From positions 124,001-188,000 of the forward strand of contig CAZQTW010000001.1 of the NCBI GenBank assembly GCA_964596165.1: 64,000 nt of DNA, in the 5' to 3' direction. Shown here in pieces: positions 26,477 through 33,321 of this stretch. A program made the translations under genes and the position numbers. The notes under the pieces are model-generated. The model was not told where the DNA came from. It made no database searches and was given only the letters and a program-made list of their open reading frames with translations. Origin of the DNA: CAYUQT01 sp964596165 (GTDB lineage Bacteria; Planctomycetota; Phycisphaerae; UBA1845; JAFGLZ01). Numbering within the stretch: position 1 is the first letter of the stretch; the number at the start of each line of letters is the position of its first letter.

Positions 26477-26505
26477 AATATAGTGATCGCATCATCAGAA
26501 ATCAA
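26477..26505 (-). promoter_or_regulatory. promoter of the AAA/DUF4143 gene, predicted leaderless
   Basis: Reading the minus strand, TTGATT (26500-26505) and TATATT (26477-26482, 5 of 6 consensus bases) are separated by 17 bases in an AT-rich patch. The predicted transcription start is at or within about three bases of the GTG/ATG start codons at 26470-26467, leaving no room for a ribosome binding site. Confidence 0.5.
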
Positions 26506-26665
26506 CCGAAATCCATATCTTATTGATAAAGCACTGGTTAGAGTCATACTGTGAACGATCTGGCCCCGCGCTATGTCCGAGAACCACCGAAGCCCCACCG
26601 TTGCAGGTGTTGCAGGCTGTTGCCGAGTTTCAATCAGGAATCCGTCTTTGGGAATCCAGCCCCCC

Positions 26666-28000
26666 TCACACCTGCTCGGGCACGACGAACGGTTTGCGGT
26701 ATTCGCGCGTCAGCAGTGCGTTCGCCTCCGCGTCGTTCGGGAACGTCTCGGTTTTTGGATCGAACTTCAACGACCGGCCGAGCCGGTATGAGATGTTCGC
26801 CAAGTGGCACAGCGCCGCGCCGGTGTGGCCATACTCAATCGGGGCCAACAGGTCCGACGTCCTGCGGCTCCGCACCACGTCGTGGAAGTTCTGCACCAGT
26901 TGCTGGTGAGCACCGCTCTTGTTCCCCCCTTTCGGACCGGGCTTGCGGTCGATCGTCGTTGTGTAGGTCCCGTCGCCGGCCAGGTTCATGTAGCCCTTGT
27001 CGCCGAGGAAAACGACGCCCTCCCCGGCGCCGGTCTCGCACATCGACTCGATGTTCCTGAAGTCCATCGTCACCAGCGTGCCATCCTCGTACTCGTAGTT
27101 GGCCACCTGGACATTGGGCGTCTGCCCCTGGTCGTCCCAGACGTATCGTCCGCCCTGGCTATAAACCTTCGTCGGCAGTTCGGCCTGCTTTCCCAATCCT
27201 TCGATCACGATGTCCGCCATGTGCGGCCCGTTGTTGCCGATCTCGCCGTTGCCGTAGTCCCAATTCCAGTGCCATTCATAGTGAAACCGGTTCGGATTGA
27301 ACGGACGGACCGGTGCCGGACCCAGCCACAAATCGTAATGAACACCGGGTGGGACGGGGCAATCGTCTTTTCTGCCGATCGACTTCCGCGGATTAAAAAA
27401 GTTCACCCTGGCCATGTGGAGCTTGCCGATGACGCCCTCTTTCAGCAGCCGCATCGCTTCCTGCCGCCCCAATTTGGCCCGCATCTGTGTGCCGACCTCA
27501 ACCACGCGGTTGTACTTGCGGGCCGCCTCGATCATCTTCCGCCCTTCGCGGACGCTGTAGGAGGCAGGCTTCTCGACGTAGACGTCCTTGCCGGCTTGGC
27601 AGGCCCAGATCGTCGCCAGCGCGTGCCAGTGGTTCGGCATGGCGATGGACACGCAATCCACGTCCTTGTCGTCGAGTACGCGGCGGATGTCGATCTCGGT
27701 CTTGGCAGGCTTCGCGCCGGCGAGCTTGACCCGATCGGCGAAGAGCCCCTCGTCGACGTCACAGATCGTGACGACGCGAACGCCCTTGACGGCCGCGTGC
27801 CAACCGATATGGACCCGCCCCTGCCCCCGGATGCCGATGACGGCCACGTGGATCTCCTCATTGGCTTTGTAGCCTCGTCCGGCGTCGCCCGCGGGCGGAG
27901 CCGCACCCTCCTCGCCCCCCGTTTGCCTTCCCATCATGGCCAGCGTGGACATCGCGGCCGATGTCCTGAGAAATCCACGACGATTGATCTGTGTTGCCAT
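26666..28000 (-). CDS. Gfo/Idh/MocA family oxidoreductase, Tat-exported
   Basis: The 444-residue protein starts with a twin-arginine signal (INRRGFLRTSAAMSTLAMMG). The NAD(P)-binding Rossmann segment follows (VIGIRGQGRVHIGWHA, VTICDVDEGLF), then the family motif EKPASYSVREGRKMIEAA and the C-terminal sheet domain (WHWNWDYGNGEIGNNGPHM). Members oxidise or reduce sugars and cyclitols; the Tat-exported subgroup is greatly expanded in planctomycetes and the substrates are mostly unknown. It is the first of three Gfo/Idh/MocA genes in the window. A second one starts upstream on the same strand, with 124 bases between them. Confidence 0.93.
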   Translation of the reverse strand: MATQINRRGFLRTSAAMSTLAMMGRQTGGEEGAAPPAGDAGRGYKANEEIHVAVIGIRGQGRVHIGWHAAVKGVRVVTICDVDEGLFADRVKLAGAKPAKTEIDIRRVLDDKDVDCVSIAMPNHWHALATIWACQAGKDVYVEKPASYSVREGRKMIEAARKYNRVVEVGTQMRAKLGRQEAMRLLKEGVIGKLHMARVNFFNPRKSIGRKDDCPVPPGVHYDLWLGPAPVRPFNPNRFHYEWHWNWDYGNGEIGNNGPHMADIVIEGLGKQAELPTKVYSQGGRYVWDDQGQTPNVQVANYEYEDGTLVTMDFRNIESMCETGAGEGVVFLGDKGYMNLAGDGTYTTTIDRKPGPKGGNKSGAHQQLVQNFHDVVRSRRTSDLLAPIEYGHTGAALCHLANISYRLGRSLKFDPKTETFPNDAEANALLTREYRKPFVVPEQV

Positions 28001-28124
28001 TGTCGAGTCTCCCGTCGCATGAGGTTAGTTCTCGATACGGCTTGCATTGGAACGTAAATGTGTCATCCCCGCAATCGGAGCAGCCAGGCCAGGGGATTCG
28101 CGGACCTCTCAGGTTCGCCGCGCA

Positions 28125-29489
28125 CTATTCCTCCAGGCAATCGGCGTCCTCTTCCGCGCGACGGCGAAATGCGGCCATGTCGACGACCGAATTCGAACGC
28201 CGTGCCTCCTCGGCGGCGAACCCGAGCAGGTGGCTCTCCAGGACGTTCTCCACTCGCGTTAGCACGGTGTCTCGGGCTGGATTTCGAACGGCCTCGACGA
28301 ATCGCTCCAACAGCACCTCGTCGCCCCCGCCGTGGTAGATGCCGTGATAGGGGATGCGTTTCTTCTCCACGCGCGCCGGCATGTATGTTCGCAGCTCAAA
28401 GCGTCCCGAGAAATCGTCGGAGCGGATTTCGCCCTTGGTGCCGTGCAGATTGCAGGTGCGTTCCCAAATCAGACTAAAACCGGACAGCGAAAACGATGCC
28501 GTCACCCCGCCGTCGTATTCGATATTCACAACCTGGTGGTCGATCGTGTCGTTGCCCGCTCGGAAGACGCACCGCCCATGATCGGTCTCCCGAAGGAGCT
28601 TCATGACCGCCTTCTCACTGATGTCATGGGAAATCGTGGACGCCAATGTGCGAAATCGCGGCTCGCGGATGTAGTCCCAGCAGACTTGCGCGGACATGCC
28701 CTTCAGCAGAGACAACGGAATAGCGGGCCGCCCCGGCTTGACGTACTGTCTCACGGCGTCGAACACGCAGGTCGACTGCGCCGGGCAGCCGTCCGTACAG
28801 CGTTCGGGCGCACCGGCCGGCGCATGGTGCGGGTTGAAGAACGAGAGCCGGCCAAACGACGACACGCTCGTCGCTCGCGACCCCGCAAACCAGTTGATCA
28901 GGTCTGTGTCATGAATCGCCTTCGACAGCATGAAGGAATGTGCCGTCGGCGACTTGCTGTGCATGCCGCGGACATAACTCATCGCGAAATGCCAGTAGCC
29001 GATGTTCTCCGCGCAGTCGATGTTGATCAGTTCCCCGATCGCACCGTCGGCGAGCGATCGGGCGATCCGCTGGTATATGTCGTTGTACCTACACTGGAGC
29101 GACACCATCAGGAGCCGGTCGGACCTACGCGCGGCTCGCACCAGACGGACGCACTCCGCCGGCGAGTGCGCGATCGGCTTTTCGAGCAGCACATGATAAC
29201 CCGCCGCCAGCGCGGCCAGCGTGCTGGCGTAATGCAGGCGACAGGGCAGCGCACAGATCACCGCCTCCGCCATCTGGGGCCTGCTCAGCATCGCCTGCCA
29301 ATCGTCGAAGACGTTCTGACGTGGGATATCAACCGCACGCGCGAAGGCCTCGCGTCTGGCCGCATCCGACTCGGCCACGGCCACAAAACGCGCCTTGTCC
29401 GGGTATTTCCTGAGGATACTGCCCAGGTTGAGCTCTCCCCGGGCGCCCGCCCCCAACAAGGCGATCTCAACCGGCTTCGAACCCGCCAT
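28125..29489 (-). CDS. Gfo/Idh/MocA family oxidoreductase, cytoplasmic type
   Basis: The open frame begins at 29606, but the first 39 codons look non-coding. The ATG at 29489 (MAGSKPVEIALLGAGARGE) puts the Rossmann glycine motif in its usual place. Other family marks are VLLEKPIAHSPAECVRLV and MVSLQCRYNDIYQRI. A cysteine-rich insert (ERCTDGCPAQSTCVFDA), seen in this subfamily, may bind a metal; that is inference. Unlike the other two Gfo/Idh/MocA proteins here it has no export signal. The product is about 454 residues. Substrate unknown, probably a sugar derivative. Confidence 0.9.
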   Translation of the reverse strand: MAGSKPVEIALLGAGARGELNLGSILRKYPDKARFVAVAESDAARREAFARAVDIPRQNVFDDWQAMLSRPQMAEAVICALPCRLHYASTLAALAAGYHVLLEKPIAHSPAECVRLVRAARRSDRLLMVSLQCRYNDIYQRIARSLADGAIGELINIDCAENIGYWHFAMSYVRGMHSKSPTAHSFMLSKAIHDTDLINWFAGSRATSVSSFGRLSFFNPHHAPAGAPERCTDGCPAQSTCVFDAVRQYVKPGRPAIPLSLLKGMSAQVCWDYIREPRFRTLASTISHDISEKAVMKLLRETDHGRCVFRAGNDTIDHQVVNIEYDGGVTASFSLSGFSLIWERTCNLHGTKGEIRSDDFSGRFELRTYMPARVEKKRIPYHGIYHGGGDEVLLERFVEAVRNPARDTVLTRVENVLESHLLGFAAEEARRSNSVVDMAAFRRRAEEDADCLEE

Positions 29490-29645
29490 ATGCGGACTCC
29501 CACATCGCAAGCCCCCCCCAGTTGTTCCTCGATATGTACACGGGACTGACTGCGAAATTCTGCGGGTCAGTATAAAACCCCGGTTGGCGGAAGTCGATTC
29601 GAGCACGCTGCTCGTGGCAGGCAGAAACGGCTAGACGGGATTACG

Positions 29646-30764
29646 ATGTTCGGCCAACCCGGTATGATAAGCCTCATGACAAGCACGACACATGGGTTGA
29701 GGAGAACGCTCGGGGCACTCCTTTCTATTCCGCTGGTCCTGTTGACCTCCTGCTCGATCCCTCCGAAGGCAGTCAAAGAGGTCAAGTCGCCTCGCACCGG
29801 GCGAGCGTTGAATGACCGGGTGGCCGTCGTCTATTCGCGCCATTACCAGGTCAACCTCCTTGGCTTCGAGCGGCTGCATCCTTTCGACATCAACAAGTAC
29901 GTGCGGATCTACATGCAGTTGATCGATGATGGCCTGCTCGTCCCCACCGACGTCTTCGTCCCGACACCAATCACTCGGACCGACATCTTGCGCGTTCACA
30001 CGCAAGCCTTCCTGAACAGCCTCAATGATCCCGGCAAGGTGGCCCGTTACTTGGAGGCGCCGCCTCTGGGAATCGTCGCGCCGAAGCTGCTTGACCTCGG
30101 GATGATTGAACCGTTTCGGTATGCAACCGGAGGCACGCTCCTCGCCGCTCGCCTGGCGCTTCAATACGGAATCGGCATCAACCTCGGCGGCGGATTCCAT
30201 CACGCCAAACCCAATGCCGGCGAAGGGTTCTGCATCTATGCCGACATGCCTATTGCCATTTGAACGCTCCAGGCCGAGGGGTTGATCCGAAGGGCGCTCG
30301 TCGTCGATCTGGATGTCCACCAGGGCAACGGGACGGCCACCTGCTTTGAGAACGCCCCCACGGTATTCACGTTCAACATGCACCAGGGCAACATCTATCC
30401 CATCCCAAAGGCCAAGTGCAACCTCGATGTCGAACTGAAGCCCGGCACCGGTGATGCGATCTACCTGGGTATCCTCGGCAAGCATCTGCCGGAGGTGTTC
30501 GACCATGCCCGCCCGGACATCGTTTTCCTCCAGGCCGGCTGTGACACACTAGCGGAGGATCAGTTGGCATCTCTCGAGATGACAGAGGAAGGCATCGTCA
30601 AGCGGGACGCGATGGTCGTCGATCTGTGCGTGCGGCGCCGCGTACCTGTCGTGATGGTGCTCGGCGGCGGCTACAGCTCGAACACCTGGCACGCGCAATA
30701 CGCCAGCATCCGGCATATCATGGAGACGTACGATACGCCGTCGACGACAACCCCATCGCCCTGA
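29646..30764 (+). pseudogene. histone-deacetylase-family lipoprotein gene interrupted by an in-frame TGA
   Basis: Two stretches in the same reading frame form one gene of about 372 codons, broken only by TGA at 30261-30263 (codon 206). The first part has a lipoprotein signal ending LLTSC (Cys36) and the HDAC-type GGGFHHAKPNAGEGFC, with the His185-His186 pair. After the stop the frame continues without shift: ALVVDLDVHQGNGT (zinc ligands Asp223, His225), LQAGCDTLAED (Asp300), VLGGGYSS. All catalytic residues of the zinc-dependent deacetylase fold are kept, so the break looks recent. CGA to TGA would be a single transition. It could be a true nonsense mutation, readthrough or a sequence error. 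An intact protein would be an exported acylated-amine deacetylase. Confidence 0.85.
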
Positions 30765-30890
30765 CGACCAGGAACCCCCCGCAGCGCGTGGCGGCATTTG
30801 CACTACGCCGAAGGATCTACTCCTGGTCTGCAATTCAATGTGGGAGACTCTTCGTATCGGGATTAGATGAGCAGGCGAGGACCTCTTTCG

Positions 30891-31352
30891 TCACACATGC
30901 AGATTCGGATCGTCCACTACCAAGCCTTCCACCGCGGCGGCTTCATTCAGTGCCTTGTCTGCAGAGATGAGAGTCGACCGATCGCGAAGAGACCGGCACT
31001 CGGTGTCGACTTGAACTGCGGCCGCCAACTGCAGGGAGTCATAGGCTCTCAGAGAGTGTCTTTCAGCCAGATCCGCAGCACGACTCAGCAGAGCGCTGGA
31101 GACATCCAGGTGTGTAAAGAGGGCCCAAAACTCCTTGCGGATCAGACGGCATGTCTGGGGCAGGTCGCGAACCGGCACACCTCCAATTAGACCTCTGCGA
31201 ACTATGGCAGAGACTACCTCGACCAACGACACGTTGAGCACGTGAAGTGCATGGCCATTGTGAGGGTCAGCGATATCCGCAATCCAAGTACTACCGACTT
31301 CCTCTACATACAGTTTGACGATGGCGCTGCTGTCAAGGAAGTAGATTCCCAT
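30891..31352 (-). CDS. PIN-domain toxin, VapC-like
   Basis: The 153-residue PIN-domain protein has the four acidic residues of the nuclease site visible: Asp7 (FLDSSAIVKLY), Glu45 (SLVEVVSAI), Asp105 (YDSLQLAAA) and Asp132 (ISADKALNEAA). VapC toxins are RNases that cut tRNA or rRNA when released from their antitoxin. The ATG follows the stop of the upstream antitoxin frame with no gap (TGA-ATG), the expected translational coupling of a toxin-antitoxin operon. Confidence 0.88.
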   Translation of the reverse strand: MGIYFLDSSAIVKLYVEEVGSTWIADIADPHNGHALHVLNVSLVEVVSAIVRRGLIGGVPVRDLPQTCRLIRKEFWALFTHLDVSSALLSRAADLAERHSLRAYDSLQLAAAVQVDTECRSLRDRSTLISADKALNEAAAVEGLVVDDPNLHV

Positions 31353-31619
31353 TCAGCGCCGCTCCTCGATGAGCGTTTCGGAAACCGGCTTGCCCTGGAT
31401 CTTCAGCAGCTCTCTCGACCGGAATTCGGCTGAACTGATGTTTCGAGACGGGATAGACGTGATGAGGCCCTTCTTGAGCAACAATCGCTCCAGATCGTCT
31501 GGTTCCCTGACTACAGGCTTCTGGGAACCCTGCGCTAACAGTCTGGCCAGTTCCTGCTGTTCTTCGACAGTCAAGGCCTTGGCCTCGTCCAGTATCTTGC
31601 TCAAATTGGGGCTTGCCAT
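31353..31619 (-). CDS. antitoxin of the VapBC-like pair
   Basis: The 88-residue protein lies directly upstream of the PIN toxin gene. Its N-terminal half is helical (LSKILDEAKALTVEEQQELARLL), as in antitoxins of the Phd/prevent-host-death or addiction-module type. The C-terminal part is charged (SRELLKIQGKPVSETLIEERR) and would wrap the toxin. The exact antitoxin family is uncertain. Palindromes upstream suggest that it autoregulates the operon. Assignment rests mainly on size and position. Confidence 0.7.
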   Translation of the reverse strand: MASPNLSKILDEAKALTVEEQQELARLLAQGSQKPVVREPDDLERLLLKKGLITSIPSRNISSAEFRSRELLKIQGKPVSETLIEERR

Positions 31620-31642
31620 AGCCTAGGCTTCCTTGAAACAAC

Positions 31643-31655
31643 TGATATTGTATCA
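31643..31655 (-). promoter_or_regulatory. toxin-antitoxin promoter -10 with overlapping dyad
   Basis: On the minus strand TACAAT (31647-31652, 5 of 6 consensus bases) lies within the dyad TGATA-TTG-TATCA (31643-31655), 24 bases before the antitoxin ATG. A dyad over the -10 box is the usual layout for autorepression in toxin-antitoxin operons. The -35 match is poor, which fits a weak or activator-independent but repressible promoter. Confidence 0.4.
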
Positions 31656-31685
31656 CGGAATGTATTGGGATTCATCTGCCATCTA

Positions 31686-31701
31686 GATGGGACGTCCCAT
31701 C
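31686..31701. promoter_or_regulatory. perfect 16-base palindrome upstream of the toxin-antitoxin pair
   Basis: GATGGGACGTCCCATC is its own reverse complement over all 16 bases. It is 67 bases upstream of the antitoxin start and 177 bases upstream of the divergent nitrilase-family gene. It is a candidate second operator for the antitoxin or a site for another dimeric regulator. Confidence 0.4.
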
Positions 31702-31877
31702 ACTCCGGAGCGTGGGTCAGATGCGCACTGGCGGATCAAACCCGTCACCACCTCTGGTTTTTTCATGGATGAGAGCGAGGTGTCTCGGAGTAGTATTTAG
31801 TGTTCGTGCCCCCTTCTGACGGGCATCGCCATAGTCGCAGGTCAGCAAGGACCTTGTGATTCAGCGGGAGTCGGGCT

Positions 31878-32786
31878 ATGCGAAACATCGCCGTCAGGTC
31901 ATACCTTGTCGGGGTATTTGCCCTGCCCATGTTTGACATGGCTCGCGGCGAATCAAACGGTCCCGGCGGAAACATACCCCCGTCGGCTACATCAACGTCG
32001 CGCTCGGTGGTTCACCTGGCATTGATGCACGGCGTGCCGGTCAAGTGGGACCTTGATGCCAACTTCAAGGTCTTTCTGCAGTGCCTCGACAAGATCGGCT
32101 CGAGACAGGTTGACATCTTCACCACACCGGAGTGCTGGCTCGACGGCTACGCCGCGCCCGACAAGCAATCGACGCCCCAGCGACTTCGAGGCATCGCACA
32201 AGTTCCCGGCGAAAGCGCCTATCTGAAGCGCGTCGCCGAAGAAGCCCGAAGACGCCGGCTGTTCATCTGCTTCGGATTCACGTCTTTGGAACAGAACCAG
32301 ATCTACAACGCCGCCGGACTGTGGGACAATAGCGGAAAGCTCATCGGGATCTATCACAAGACCCATCTACAAACCCACGACCTCCAGGTCTCGCCCGGTG
32401 AGGCGATCCCCGTGTGGTCGACGCCGTGGGGACCGGTCGGCATCATGATCTGCGCGGACCGCCGCTGGCCCGAAACCGCAAGGACGCTGCGACTGCAAGG
32501 GGCACGGCTGATCCTGAACCCGACCTACGGCTTCACCGGCGATCTCAACGAGGCGATGATGCGGACGCGGGCCTATGAAAACCAGTGTTTCATTGCGTTC
32601 GCACATCCGAAGCTGGCCCTCGTCACGGGTCCCGACGGTCGAATCGTGGCCAAGGAACAGCCCGAAACGCCGGGGGTGCTGTTCTGTGAGGTGGACCTTT
32701 CGCGGGCCAAGGACGACAATCACATCCGCGATCGGCGTCCGGACCTGTACGAGATCATCACCCGGCCGAAGGAGGCACGGCCCTGA
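31878..32786 (+). CDS. exported carbon-nitrogen hydrolase (nitrilase superfamily)
   Basis: The 302-residue protein starts at an ATG preceded by GGGAG. Residues 1-24 look like a signal peptide. The nitrilase-fold catalytic triad is visible: Glu85 (TTPECWLDGY), Lys161 (YHKTHL) and Cys192 (IMICADRRWPE). These enzymes hydrolyse amides or nitriles, or transfer acyl groups. An exported member would act outside the cytoplasm, which is less common. The substrate cannot be read from the sequence. A small unknown ORF follows 11 bases downstream. Confidence 0.9.
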   Translation: MRNIAVRSYLVGVFALPMFDMARGESNGPGGNIPPSATSTSRSVVHLALMHGVPVKWDLDANFKVFLQCLDKIGSRQVDIFTTPECWLDGYAAPDKQSTPQRLRGIAQVPGESAYLKRVAEEARRRRLFICFGFTSLEQNQIYNAAGLWDNSGKLIGIYHKTHLQTHDLQVSPGEAIPVWSTPWGPVGIMICADRRWPETARTLRLQGARLILNPTYGFTGDLNEAMMRTRAYENQCFIAFAHPKLALVTGPDGRIVAKEQPETPGVLFCEVDLSRAKDDNHIRDRRPDLYEIITRPKEARP

Positions 32787-32797
32787 GAACGAACGAG

Positions 32798-33112
32798 TTG
32801 CTAGGAAGTGGTTTCAAAACCATTCTTGGGTGCAACTGGCAGCTTGCTGCCCGTGCAAACTGGGTAGACGACGGGCGTAATTTCACGTCCGTTCGTCACC
32901 TTGACGGCAAGGAGGGCTTTGAAGGAAAGATCACCATGGCGAACGTGACATTCGTGGGTGATCGCGCGGTAATTACGTACAGCAAGTCGTCCAGCAAGAA
33001 GAACCACTACTCCTGGCAACTCCAGGTCATCCCGCTTAAGTGGTTCTACGAGGGCGACCGTTCGAAGGTGTACGGTGAGAAGTACCTGACTGAGACCGGG
33101 CCGAAGCAATGA
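32798..33112 (+). CDS. small hypothetical protein, family not recognised
   Basis: The 104-codon frame follows the nitrilase-type gene and opens at a TTG at 32798; a more 5' non-ATG start overlapping the upstream stop is also possible. The peptide has an alternating hydrophobic-polar pattern (FEGKITMANVTFVGDRAVITYS, HYSWQLQVIPLKWFYEGDRSKVYG) that suggests an all-beta fold. The residue composition looks like a real protein. No signal peptide is evident. It may be co-transcribed with the nitrilase-type gene. Function unknown. Confidence 0.5.
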   Translation: MLGSGFKTILGCNWQLAARANWVDDGRNFTSVRHLDGKEGFEGKITMANVTFVGDRAVITYSKSSSKKNHYSWQLQVIPLKWFYEGDRSKVYGEKYLTETGPKQ

Positions 33113-33180
33113 CATCAGACCGGCGTCATCCGGTTGCTTCGACCGAGGTAGTTGGTCGCATTGTCCGTATCTTGTCTTGC

Positions 33181-33229
33181 TTAGCCCCGCCGCGTGCGGC
33201 GGGAAAGGGGCCGCACGCGGCCCCGCTAA
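33181..33229. repeat. compound inverted repeat, REP-like element
   Basis: Two 20-base arms (33181-33200 and 33210-33229), each bounded by TTAGC/GCTAA, are inverted copies with a three-base mismatch block. Inside each arm there is also a self-complementary core, GCCGC-GT-GCGGC in the first and GCCGC-AC-GCGGC in the second. The site can therefore fold as one long hairpin or as two small ones. It lies between the small ORF and the glycosidase gene. It could be a dispersed planctomycete repeat or a transcription terminator; no T-run follows it. Confidence 0.6.
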
Positions 33230-33309
33230 ACGCAGTTTCGGAAGGATGTTCCCATTATGACCAACTTCAGTAGAGCGTGCACCGGTTTCTATCGAGCGTA
33301 GACTGTAAC

Positions 33310-33314
33310 AGGAG
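33310..33314 (+). promoter_or_regulatory. ribosome binding site fixing the glycosidase start
   Basis: AGGAG lies seven bases before the ATG at 33322. The open frame reaches back to 33277, but only this ATG has a ribosome binding site and begins a signal peptide. Confidence 0.7.
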
Positions 33315-33321
33315 AAACACA

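Noticed and set aside
30261..30263. TGA as a selenocysteine codon in the deacetylase-family gene
   Set aside because: The position is not a catalytic site and fits an Arg codon; no SECIS-like hairpin was recognised right after it. A point mutation or error is simpler.
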